Assembly: GCA_945877135.1 (NCBI GenBank)
Contig: CAMCQY010000022.1
Coordinates: 1 to 37,486 of the forward strand
DNA length: 37,486 nt
DNA from: Candidatus Kuenenia stuttgartensis
GTDB lineage: Bacteria > Planctomycetota > Planctomycetia > Pirellulales > UBA1268
Reading direction: 5' to 3'
Positions 18,126-27,206 of this stretch are shown piece after piece; within the stretch, counting starts at the first letter, position 1; each line of letters begins with the position of its first letter. A program made the translations under genes and the position numbers. The notes beneath the pieces were generated by a model. It did no database searches, was not told the DNA's origin, and was given only the letters and a program-made list of their open reading frames with translations.

Positions 18126-18893
18126 ATGATATCCCCGCCCCAGACGCCCGCCACACTCCCTTGGCCGGCGTGCCGCCGACTTTCGGCATTGATGCTTTCG
18201 GGCCTCGTGCTGTCGACCGGCGGTGCGCTGCGGCCGGCGGCCGGCGTGGATCCGGCCAGCATGACGACGCTTTCAGCCGCGGAGGCGGCTGATCTGGCCA
18301 GTCGTGCGGAGGGCCTGATCGGGTTGGATGCCGTCAAGCAACTCACTCCCGACGCCGCGTTGCAACTGGCCCGTCACACTCAAGGGCTCTCACTGGATGG
18401 ACTCCCGACGGTCGACGCGGCGACGGCCCGGGCGCTGGCGATGCACGGACGACTCGATCGGTTCGACCAAGACGCTGAGTTCGACGTCGGCGGCATCCTC
18501 GAGAAAATCGACGCCTACTTCGCCTCCTCCACCGGCCAGGAATTGGACGTCGCCGATATCGACGCCCTGCTGGCGAATCTGGCCGGGCCGACGGATGACG
18601 AGACAGACGGTGGGGCCGACGCTGCGCCGGCAGACCCTTGGCTCTCGCTGGGAGGATTGCAGACGATCAGTCCTGAGGTGGCATCCGCCCTGGCGATTCA
18701 TGACGGACCGCTGCTTCTCGATGGACTGACCAAAATCTCCACAGAGGTGGCGAGTTCGTTGGCGACACATTCTGGCGAACTCTCCCTGGCCGGACTGACT
18801 CAGCTTTCGGACGATGCCCGAGCGGCTCTGGCGGAACACGACGGACCCGTGACCCTCCCCGACGCGCTCGTATCGGCGGCCGGCAGGCCGTAA
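18126..18893 (+). CDS. Secreted leucine-rich-like repeat protein, interrupted 23-residue repeats
   Basis: I use the ATG at 18126 (MISPPQTPATLPWPACRRL). The ORF-track extension to 17790 lies antisense inside the TPR gene. The 255-residue product has a hydrophobic N-terminal segment ('ALMLSGLVLSTGGALRPAAG') consistent with export. It then has the same ~23-residue repeat as the protein at 11798: units 'ALQLARHTQGLSLDGLPTVD', 'ASALAIHDGPLLLDGLTKIS' and 'ASSLATHSGELSLAGLTQLS'. The array is split after about two units by an acidic insert of roughly 65 residues ('LEKIDAYFASSTGQELDVAD' followed by a Gly/Asp-rich run). The array then resumes at 'WLSLGGLQTISPEV'. The divergent 51-bp gap to the TPR gene could hold a shared promoter. 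It is probably a paralogue of the 11798 gene. The function is unknown. Confidence 0.72.
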   Translation: MISPPQTPATLPWPACRRLSALMLSGLVLSTGGALRPAAGVDPASMTTLSAAEAADLASRAEGLIGLDAVKQLTPDAALQLARHTQGLSLDGLPTVDAATARALAMHGRLDRFDQDAEFDVGGILEKIDAYFASSTGQELDVADIDALLANLAGPTDDETDGGADAAPADPWLSLGGLQTISPEVASALAIHDGPLLLDGLTKISTEVASSLATHSGELSLAGLTQLSDDARAALAEHDGPVTLPDALVSAAGRP

Positions 18894-18937
18894 CAGCGTC
18901 AAAACCTGTCGTGGCATCGCCCCGGGCACCGGCACGT

Positions 18938-20125
18938 TCAAAATCGTGCGGCCAGAAGTGGTACGAGCGTCGCTATGGCCTTATCGATCTCCGCCTCCGT
19001 CGTTGTCCGCCCCACGCTCAGCCGCACCGCGCTTTTGACCACGGCTGGTTCGAGTCCCATCGCCACCAAGGCCGGCGCCGGCTCGCTCGACCCGCTGGCG
19101 CAGGCGGTCCCCGTCGCCAGGCAGACGCCGGCGAGGTCCGCGGCCATCGCCAGTGCCTGCCGGTCGAGGCCGGGGAAGGCCAGTGTGGCGATGTGAGGGC
19201 ACCGCCTGCCTTGGGCGGCGATCACCACTGCCGGGATGTCGGCGTGACGGGCGGCGGCCACCAGCCTCGATTCGAGCCGATCGCGGAGTCCAGCCACCTG
19301 ACGGGCGGTCTCGTCCCGATCCGCGACCGCCAACTCCATTGCCCGGGCGAATCCCACCGCCAGCGGCACCGCCTCCGTGCCACCTCTGAGCCCCTGTTCC
19401 TGGGTGCCGGCCTGCACCGGCTCGATCGCCACGTCGCCGCGGATCAGGAGACCACCGATGCCTCGCGGGCCGCCAAACTTGTGCGGAGCAAGGGCGAGGG
19501 TGGCTGCCCTGAGAGTGGAAAAATCCATCGTGAGAAGACCGGCTGCCTGCGTGGCGTCGATATGCACGAGCACGCCGTGTGGGTTCACGGCAGTTGACAG
19601 TGCCGCAATGAACCCTGAGTCTTCGATCGACCCCGTCTGGCCGCAGACGAGCGTAAGCGATGCGATCCGTGGACCGCTGACACGAGCCGTATCCGCGGCG
19701 GCAATCACCGCGGCGGTCGCAGTGCCATCCACCGGGTCGAGTGTCGCCTCGTGGAGGGTCCACCCGCGGCGGCCGGCTGCCTGCACCGCGCTGACACTGC
19801 TGGCATGATCGCGGCGTGACCAAAAGAGGTGCCCAAAGGCCGGTGCTGCGGCGGCCATGCCGAGGATGGCCAGGTGATTGGCCTCACTGGCTCCGGAGGT
19901 GAATACCAGCCGGTCGCGGTGGGCCGGCCCCGATCGGGCTCCCAGGGCTGACATGATCCGATCGCGGGCGTCTTCGAGCAGACTGCGGGCCGCCCGGCCA
20001 AGGGAGTGCTGGCTCGACGGATTGGCCTGGGCCAATGCCTGCGCGGCGGCGATCGCAGCTGCCACCTCCGGGTGGAGCGGCGTGGCGGCGGCATGATCAA
20101 GATAAAGAGACGCGGACGTGCTCAT
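18938..20125 (-). CDS. Cysteine desulfurase (NifS/IscS-type class V aminotransferase)
   Basis: The 395-residue product matches the family in length and motifs. The N-terminal 'LYLDHAAATPLHPEV' is the usual opening. 'TSGASEANHLAI' binds the cofactor phosphate. His107 ('RRDHASS') and Asp190 ('VHIDATQAAG') contact the PLP ring. Lys216 in 'LAPHKFGGPRGIGGL' forms the Schiff base. Cys342 in 'ATGTACASGSSEPAP' is the sulfur-accepting cysteine. It would release sulfur from L-cysteine for Fe-S clusters or thio-modified tRNA. The active-site loop shape (GTACASGSSEP) is nearest to the IscS/NifS group rather than SufS. No iscU or mnmA lies nearby. It is 62 bp downstream of dnaA on the same strand and may be cotranscribed with it. 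I give no gene symbol because NifS, IscS and other subfamilies cannot be separated by eye. Confidence 0.9.
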   Translation of the reverse strand: MSTSASLYLDHAAATPLHPEVAAAIAAAQALAQANPSSQHSLGRAARSLLEDARDRIMSALGARSGPAHRDRLVFTSGASEANHLAILGMAAAAPAFGHLFWSRRDHASSVSAVQAAGRRGWTLHEATLDPVDGTATAAVIAAADTARVSGPRIASLTLVCGQTGSIEDSGFIAALSTAVNPHGVLVHIDATQAAGLLTMDFSTLRAATLALAPHKFGGPRGIGGLLIRGDVAIEPVQAGTQEQGLRGGTEAVPLAVGFARAMELAVADRDETARQVAGLRDRLESRLVAAARHADIPAVVIAAQGRRCPHIATLAFPGLDRQALAMAADLAGVCLATGTACASGSSEPAPALVAMGLEPAVVKSAVRLSVGRTTTEAEIDKAIATLVPLLAARF

Positions 20126-20187
20126 CCCGACAGCCTAGCAGCCTCTTTTGGCACGCTGAAAAAGTGTGTACCACGATCTGCCGCCGA

Positions 20188-21210
20188 TCACCGCCCCACG
20201 AGCGCCGCCATCAAACGGTCGATCTCGGCGGCAAGCCCCGCATCGAGCGACCGCCGCAATTCCGTGCCGCGGATCCCATGCATGACGGTCGTGTGATCGC
20301 GGCCTCCGAAGGCGTTGCCGATCGACTGCAGGCTCTGCGTTGTCAGCCGCCTGGCCAGATACATCGCCAGCCCGCGGGCCTGTGAGACCTGCCGGCAACG
20401 GGAGGGGCCGACTAAGTCGGCCGCCGTCAGCCCGTGATGCCTGGCCGCGGCGTTGATCACCCGCCGGAGCGATACCTCCCGGCGGCCGGCGAAGGCGTCG
20501 CCTGTGCCCTCGTACCGGGTCGTACCGACCGGCGGCATCGACACCACGAGGCCGCCCGACAGTCGCGACGCCAGCGACGGTTCCAAGAGCGTACAGGCGA
20601 TCGGATGGGTTCGCAGGGTTGCCACAAAGGCCGTGCCGGTAGCGCTGGCTGCGTCGAAGAGATGGGCGAGCGCTCGCTGGGCATCCCACGCTGTGATCTG
20701 TTCGACACCGTCGATCATGATCAGCCGTGACGCGACAAACCGCATATGCAGCCGGTCGATCGTATTTTGTGACAGGGCCGTCGTGAGGTCACGTCCAAGG
20801 GAACGGCCATCCCACATGATCGCGGCTGACGATGTCGGGCTGCCTGCTGCGGTCGGGCTGTGCTGCACGAACCATTCTGCCAGCAGCCGTGACTTCCCCG
20901 AACCGGCCGGCCCTACGATTACAAGCGGAGCGTAGCCGGAGAGACTGCCGCGATCGCCCCCGGCCGCAATCCCCGTATTCCGAATGCCGGCGGCCACCGC
21001 TTCCAGGGCATGGTGCACGAGCCGGTGAGAGAGCGCTACCCGAGCTCTGGTCTGATCCTTGGTCTGATCCTTGGTCTGATCTTGGAACAGCCGAGGGCCG
21101 GCTGACGATTCGTGCGTGGCGACAGCAGTCACGGGCAACGTCCCGGTGGGGGAACGCGGCCTCCATGCCGACGCAGTTGGAAACGAAACGGGGAATGAAC
21201 GCTCATCCAA
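20188..21210 (-). CDS. dnaA: Short, diverged DnaA-type replication initiator
   Basis: The 340-residue product has DnaA domains III and IV only. Walker A is GPAGSGKS (100-107). The Walker B region is LIMIDGVEQI (163-172), where most DnaA proteins have 'DD' rather than 'DG'. The box VII region 'LEPSLASRLSGGLVV' keeps the SR…GL pattern but has Ser where an Arg is usual. C-terminal domain IV (about 255-340) keeps the DNA-binding signature 'GGRDHTTVMHGIRGTE'. The first ~90 residues show no domain I (DnaB-binding) sequence, and typical DnaA is about 450 residues. The frame has no ATG before the ATPase motifs. A TGA stop lies just upstream, leaving TTG at 21210 or GTG at 21132 as starts. A 12-bp tandem repeat encodes 'QDQTKDQTKDQTR'. 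It is divergent from dnaN across the likely origin. It could be the main initiator or a reduced second copy. Confidence 0.85.
   Translation of the reverse strand: MDERSFPVSFPTASAWRPRSPTGTLPVTAVATHESSAGPRLFQDQTKDQTKDQTRARVALSHRLVHHALEAVAAGIRNTGIAAGGDRGSLSGYAPLVIVGPAGSGKSRLLAEWFVQHSPTAAGSPTSSAAIMWDGRSLGRDLTTALSQNTIDRLHMRFVASRLIMIDGVEQITAWDAQRALAHLFDAASATGTAFVATLRTHPIACTLLEPSLASRLSGGLVVSMPPVGTTRYEGTGDAFAGRREVSLRRVINAAARHHGLTAADLVGPSRCRQVSQARGLAMYLARRLTTQSLQSIGNAFGGRDHTTVMHGIRGTELRRSLDAGLAAEIDRLMAALVGR
21049..21084. repeat. 12-bp tandem repeat within dnaA
   Basis: The plus-strand unit GGTCTGATCCTT occurs twice in succession (21049-21060 and 21061-21072) and is followed by a third, imperfect copy (GGTCTGATC-TTGG). 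As the period is a multiple of three, it encodes a repeated four-residue DQTK in the linker before the DnaA ATPase domain. Changes in copy number would lengthen or shorten the linker without a frameshift. Confidence 0.8.
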
Positions 21211-21305
21211 GCAGGATCAGGCTGCTCAGGCTACCGGGACGGTCTCCGCGAAAAAAGGGTTGGCAAAAAAAGCGATACCAGACTGCACGCGCCAGCACAG
21301 GCCAG

Positions 21306-21327
21306 CAGGATTCACACAGGATTCACA
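21306..21327 (+). repeat. Tandem 11-bp repeat CAGGATTCACA, possible initiator sites
   Basis: Two perfect head-to-tail copies occupy 21306-21316 and 21317-21327. The last nine bases, GGATTCACA, match six of nine positions of the standard DnaA box TTATCCACA. The spacing of one helical turn is typical of protein-binding repeats, so they may be divergent DnaA sites that fit the diverged DnaA. Confidence 0.55.
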
Positions 21328-21352
21328 AAGATGCTCGCCCCTCGGGGGATGC

Positions 21353-21374
21353 TGGCACGCTGTTGGCACGCTGT
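21353..21374 (+). repeat. Tandem 11-bp repeat TGGCACGCTGT
   Basis: Two perfect adjacent copies (21353-21363 and 21364-21374) are followed by a partial third (TGGTTG). Like the CAGGATTCACA pair 26 bp away, the period is 11 bp, about one helical turn, which suggests a protein-binding array rather than random repeats. The binding protein is unknown. Confidence 0.55.
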
Positions 21375-21548
21375 TGGTTGAGGGATGGGAGAACCGCCCA
21401 ACGCGAGCCGACATTTTCGAAGACACATCGCTGGCAGGCACCGGACGCCGCCCTGGCAGCCAGACCCCAGCCGGCCAACAGCACGACCACCCGTTTCAGA
21501 TACCTACACAACCGTTCCTGCACGGAGAAACAACAAGGAACTACCAGG

Positions 21549-21557
21549 TTGTGCACA
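21549..21557 (+). promoter_or_regulatory. DnaA-box-like site TTGTGCACA
   Basis: The sequence differs from the consensus TTATNCACA at one position (G for A at position 3). It lies directly left of the AT-rich tract, which is where a box near the unwinding element would be expected. It is the only near-consensus box I found by eye in the gap. Confidence 0.4.
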
Positions 21558-21906
21558 GCGAAGAGCTGGCTCAAAAAACCAGATAAAACCTGATTTTTCC
21601 GAAGAAAAACTGTTTCTGAGCTGACTCGCAGCGTTCTTTCAGTTTCTGCATCAGCTGAAAAACCCCTTTCGCTGCTCCTTCTACCGACTCCTGTATTTCT
21701 CCTCATTTTCTTCAACCAAAGAGAGAATCAAAGGAGAACCACCGAGGGTTTGGATCACTGGCACGCCCGCCTCGGCGGGGGCCTGCCAGATGGTCCCGCG
21801 TCGGGTACACTGACAGTCTTCGATATCGAGCCAATGACCGTATCGCCGGCCGTCGTTCCGACGGGTTTTTCGGGTGCCAGTCCCTGGAAAGGACAGCCGT
21901 TCTTCG

Positions 21907-23031
21907 ATGAAAGTTCGTCTTACCCGCGAGCCATTGCTCGCAGCCCTTCAGAGTGCGTCGGCAGTCGTGCCTGCCCGCTCGCCCAAGCCCGTGCTCTCCA
22001 ACGTGAAGCTCGAAGCTCAGGGAACATCGGCTGTCCTCTCCGCAACCGATCTGGAGGTGGGGATCAGGATCGATCTGGAGGGTGTCGAGGTGGGGGCGGC
22101 TGGGGCCGTGCTGCTGCCGAGCGGCCGACTGATGGCGATTGTTCGAGAGAGTCAGCCCGGGACGGTTTTCGACATTCAATCCGATGGCACCGCAGCCGTG
22201 GTCAAAGCCACCCGCAGCGAGTTTCGTTTGCCGGCGGAGGATCCGCTGGAGTTTCCGTCAGTCGCCACCTTCCCATCGGAGGCCTGCTTCGAACTCTCCC
22301 AACCCCTCGTGCGGGAACTGGTCAGGCGGACGGTTTTTTCCACTGACAACGAATCGAGTCGCTATGCCCTCGGGGGAGTGCTCCTCGAACTGGCGGCTCA
22401 GGGATCTGCTGCGAGCGTGATCGCCGTCGGCACGGATGGGCGACGGCTGGCCAAAATGGAGGGACCGGCCGCGGTCAAGGACGGCGTGCCGGCCGAGGCG
22501 CAGCCGATCGTGCCAGCCCGGGCCATGCAACTCATCGAGCGGTGTCTGGGGGATGCCAGCATGCCGGTGCAGGTGGCGGTGCGAACCAGCGAGATCCTTG
22601 TGAAGACTGGGCCGACCACGATCTCGGCACGGCTTGTCGAGGGACGTTTTCCCCGCTGGCGTGATGTGTTTCCTGATCGGCCGGACGCGGCGAAGGTCAA
22701 CATCGTGGCAGGTCCACTCCTCGTGGCAGTCCGCCAGGCGGCGATCGTCACCAGTGAGCAGTCAAAAGGGGTCGATTTCGCGTTCGATCCTGGGCAACTC
22801 GTGCTCTCGGGCCGTTCTGCCGAAAGCGGTGAAAGCCGGATTGAACTGCCGATCGAACATGCCGGCCAGGCGGTGAAAATCAAGCTTGATCCGCGGTTTA
22901 TGAGCGAATTTCTTCGAGTGCTCGACGGCGCCGCCACGGTGACTGTGGAACTCACCGATGCCCAAAGCGCCTGTGTCTGTCGCACGGATGACGGCTACGG
23001 CTACGTGATCATGCCGCTGGCGGCCGATTAG
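21907..23031 (+). CDS. dnaN: DNA polymerase III beta subunit (sliding clamp)
   Basis: The 374-residue product begins MKVRLTREPLLAALQSASAV and shows the standard clamp pattern. 'PVLSNVKLEAQG' and 'LSATDLEVGIRI' lie in domain 1, 'LPSGRLMAIVRES' ends it, 'FELSQPLVRELVRRTVFSTD' begins domain 2, and 'GTDGRRLAKMEG' precedes domain 3. The end 'YVIMPLAAD' is the usual hydrophobic C-terminus near the partner-binding pocket. It forms a ring dimer that tethers DNA polymerase III and other proteins to DNA. I prefer the ATG at 21907 to the track start at 21874, because homology begins there and an AAGGA lies about 14 bp upstream. It is followed by dciA and gyrB on the same strand; recF, often between dnaN and gyrB, is absent. 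Confidence 0.96.
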   Translation: MKVRLTREPLLAALQSASAVVPARSPKPVLSNVKLEAQGTSAVLSATDLEVGIRIDLEGVEVGAAGAVLLPSGRLMAIVRESQPGTVFDIQSDGTAAVVKATRSEFRLPAEDPLEFPSVATFPSEACFELSQPLVRELVRRTVFSTDNESSRYALGGVLLELAAQGSAASVIAVGTDGRRLAKMEGPAAVKDGVPAEAQPIVPARAMQLIERCLGDASMPVQVAVRTSEILVKTGPTTISARLVEGRFPRWRDVFPDRPDAAKVNIVAGPLLVAVRQAAIVTSEQSKGVDFAFDPGQLVLSGRSAESGESRIELPIEHAGQAVKIKLDPRFMSEFLRVLDGAATVTVELTDAQSACVCRTDDGYGYVIMPLAAD

Positions 23032-23123
23032 CGTGTGTCTCTGACAGACTTTTGACCGGCTACCTCCAATCCAGTTTCAGCGGCGGAGTTCAAAACGCCG
23101 CACGAGTCACAAATCCTATCGAG

Positions 23124-23498
23124 ATGATGGACGCCCTCCACGCCTTCACCATGCAGCCCAGTAAGAAACCGTCCGCCGCCTCTGGACCTCGTGCGATCGG
23201 CAGTGTCATGTCGCGGCTGTTGGCGCGGACGGGCTACGACCAGGAGCGTGGCGTCGACGGGCTGACAGCAGCCTGGCAGGAGGTAGCGCCGGCGGCGCTG
23301 CGGGGGAGTTCGCAGGCGGGGCTCGTCCGCCGTGGTGTGCTCGATGTGTTCGTGAGCCACTCGGCACTCGTGCAGGAGATGGGATTCCACAAACGGGAGG
23401 TGCTGGCCCGGCTGGGTGAACTCGTTCCGGCCGAGGGCATCACCGACATCCGCTGCCGGGTCATGATCGATGCGGGCCGGGACGATGCCGAGCGGTAG
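23124..23498 (+). CDS. dciA: DUF721/DciA-type protein, probable replicative helicase loader
   Basis: The short product (124 residues from 23124; the track ORF begins at 23052 and another ATG is at 23151) has the DUF721 pattern. 'IGSVMSRLLARTGYDQERGV' is followed by 'LTAAWQEVAPAALRGSSQ', then 'RRGVLDVFVSHSALVQEM' and a C-terminal 'GITDIRCRVM'. DciA helps load or activate the replicative helicase in bacteria that lack DnaC/DnaI, and genes of this family are often near dnaA, dnaN and gyr, as here. It lies about 90 bp after dnaN and about 95 bp before gyrB. The family assignment is good. Which start is used is uncertain, since only a weak GAG precedes 23124. DnaA here has no helicase-binding domain I, so a DciA loader in the same locus makes sense. 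Confidence 0.8.
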   Translation: MMDALHAFTMQPSKKPSAASGPRAIGSVMSRLLARTGYDQERGVDGLTAAWQEVAPAALRGSSQAGLVRRGVLDVFVSHSALVQEMGFHKREVLARLGELVPAEGITDIRCRVMIDAGRDDAER

Positions 23499-23546
23499 TT
23501 CCAAAGGACTCATCTGAGGTGAGTCGGTGACTGGTGCGTGTCCTGA

Positions 23547-26069
<2,523 letters not shown>

Positions 26070-26081
26070 CCATTCCCTTGC

Positions 26082-26150
26082 TGGCGATGCGGGCTTGGAT
26101 GGAAGGCGGGTTCCCATGCAAGCCCGAAGCGCACGCGACGGAATCCGCGA
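26082..26150. repeat. Dispersed palindromic repeat, copy between gyrB and araC-type gene
   Basis: Just after the gyrB stop two arms face each other: left 'CTGGCGATGCGGGCTTGGAT' and right 'CATGCAAGCCCGAAGCGCAC'. They form an imperfect hairpin with a short loop. The same arms recur, better conserved, at 30827-31060 and singly at 31981-32008. It lies between the convergent gyrB and AraC genes, so it could act as a bidirectional transcription stop or an mRNA-stabilising hairpin. No transposase is nearby. Confidence 0.7.
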
Positions 26151-26162
26151 CGGATCGCATCG

Positions 26163-27098
26163 CTACCCGGCCGTGTCCCTCTGGAAGTGGGCTGGGCTGA
26201 TGCCGAACACCCGCTTGAACGCCCGCGAAAATTGATACTGGTCGGCAAATCCGAGGTGCGTTGCCACCTGTTTGACAAGCAGCCGCTGGCCGCCGGTCTC
26301 CCGGCGGGACAGAAGGTCGGCGGCGAAGTTCATCCGCTCCCGCAGCAGGTGTTGATACGGACTCGTCGCATCGAACCGCCGAAAGAGGCGGCAGGCATAC
26401 GCCGGTGAGATCTGAAAAAGACGGGCGGCCTCGGCGACGCTCCAAAGCCGAGGGCACTCGGCGGAGAGAAACGCCCGGAACCGCTGGTAGGTGTCGAACG
26501 CCCTGGGATCGACATCATCGGCCCGCAGGCCGCGTTCGGCGATCTTCGTGAGCAGCACTCCGAGCAGTTGGCCGCAGAGGGCGGACGCGTGGGAGGAATG
26601 TGCCAGGCCGCACTGCTGGAGGAGGTCGAAGATCTCACCGATCTCTTGAGGCTGTGGCACGCGGAGCATGCTGCCCGGGGCGATCCTGGCCGCCTGCATA
26701 CGGGCTGCGGCGGTGGTGCCGACGAAATCGACGTAATACTTCCGCAGCCGGTGCCGCGGGTCGGTGCGGATGGCATGCGGGATGCCGGGGCCGTAGGAAA
26801 AAATACTCCCCGGCACGAGGTCGTGGTCGCGGCCATCGAGCGTGAGGGTGCCGCGGCCGGCGATGACGAACTCGATGCAGAGGTAGGGAAAATCGTGACG
26901 CTCTAGAAAATAGTCGCCACGCACCCGCTCGCAGCCACCGCAGACGACCGCCAGGTCGGGCGGACGGCTGGTGCGGCCCACCGGCCGGAGGTTCAGAAAC
27001 CAGCGGCGGGCCGCCACAACCTGACGCGACACGAATTCCGGCAGCCGCCGGCGTGGAGGTTTCTTGGAGCCTGCGATGCGTTGCTTCTGGCCTGCCAT
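26163..27098 (-). CDS. AraC/XylS family transcriptional regulator
   Basis: The product (311 residues from the ATG at 27098; other in-frame ATGs at 27116, 27134 and 27137) has an N-terminal cupin-like sensing domain. It contains 'IEFVIAGRGTLTLDGRDHDL' and then 'GSIFSYGPGIPHAIRTDP', the AraC_binding fold. A linker precedes two helix-turn-helix units at about 210-305: 'WSVAEAARLFQISPAYACRL' and 'VKQVATHLGFADQYQFSRAF', ending in 'KRVFGISPAHFQRDTAG', the classic AraC signature. The 604-residue track ORF extends antisense into the next gene and is not used. It is divergent from the tagaturonate-epimerase-like gene, so it probably senses a sugar or sugar acid and controls the catabolic genes at 27207-33099. 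Direct repeats at 27098-27131 may be its own binding sites. Confidence 0.88.
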   Translation of the reverse strand: MAGQKQRIAGSKKPPRRRLPEFVSRQVVAARRWFLNLRPVGRTSRPPDLAVVCGGCERVRGDYFLERHDFPYLCIEFVIAGRGTLTLDGRDHDLVPGSIFSYGPGIPHAIRTDPRHRLRKYYVDFVGTTAAARMQAARIAPGSMLRVPQPQEIGEIFDLLQQCGLAHSSHASALCGQLLGVLLTKIAERGLRADDVDPRAFDTYQRFRAFLSAECPRLWSVAEAARLFQISPAYACRLFRRFDATSPYQHLLRERMNFAADLLSRRETGGQRLLVKQVATHLGFADQYQFSRAFKRVFGISPAHFQRDTAG

Positions 27099-27131
27099 GA
27101 GGTCAAGAATAGCCATCCTGCGGTCAAGAAT
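27098..27131 (+). promoter_or_regulatory. Direct repeat TGnGGTCAAGAAT, 21-bp spacing; possible AraC operator
   Basis: TGAGGTCAAGAAT (27098-27110) and TGCGGTCAAGAAT (27119-27131) match at 12 of 13 positions and are spaced 21 bp centre to centre, two helical turns. AraC-family dimers commonly bind direct half-sites with this period. They lie at the 5' end of the AraC gene, near the divergent operon start. If the longer start codons are used, the repeat would instead be coding and encode a repeated ILD-x-MA. Confidence 0.5.
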
Positions 27132-27206
27132 CATCATTGCCCGCCGTGTGGAGAAAAGCGACAGTGGAAAGGTTCCTGAGATCGGATTCCTGCAGCCGGA
27201 GGTACT

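Larger units (their letters stand above)
21211..21906. other. Candidate replication origin region (oriC) between dnaA and dnaN
   Basis: This 696-bp non-coding stretch separates the divergent dnaA and dnaN genes. ORFs inside it have no recognisable products. It includes a tandem 11-mer CAGGATTCACA (21306-21327), a tandem 11-mer TGGCACGCTGT (21353-21374), a near-consensus DnaA box TTGTGCACA (21549-21557), and an AT-rich tract at about 21570-21740 that stands out in this GC-rich DNA and could be the unwinding element. A small GC-rich inverted repeat lies at 21766-21779. To the right the genes run rightward, while the nearest genes to the left run leftward, as around an origin. Only one box is close to TTATNCACA, so the call rests mainly on context. 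The promoters of both dnaA and dnaN must also lie here. Confidence 0.6.

Noticed and set aside
21226-21715. Short ORFs in the dnaA-dnaN gap
   Set aside because: No family motif; they overlap the AT-rich and repeat-bearing origin candidate and have no ribosome-binding site of note.
21766-21779. GC-rich inverted repeat upstream of dnaN as a terminator
   Set aside because: The loop is only about 2 nt and no T-run follows, so it is not a convincing rho-independent terminator.
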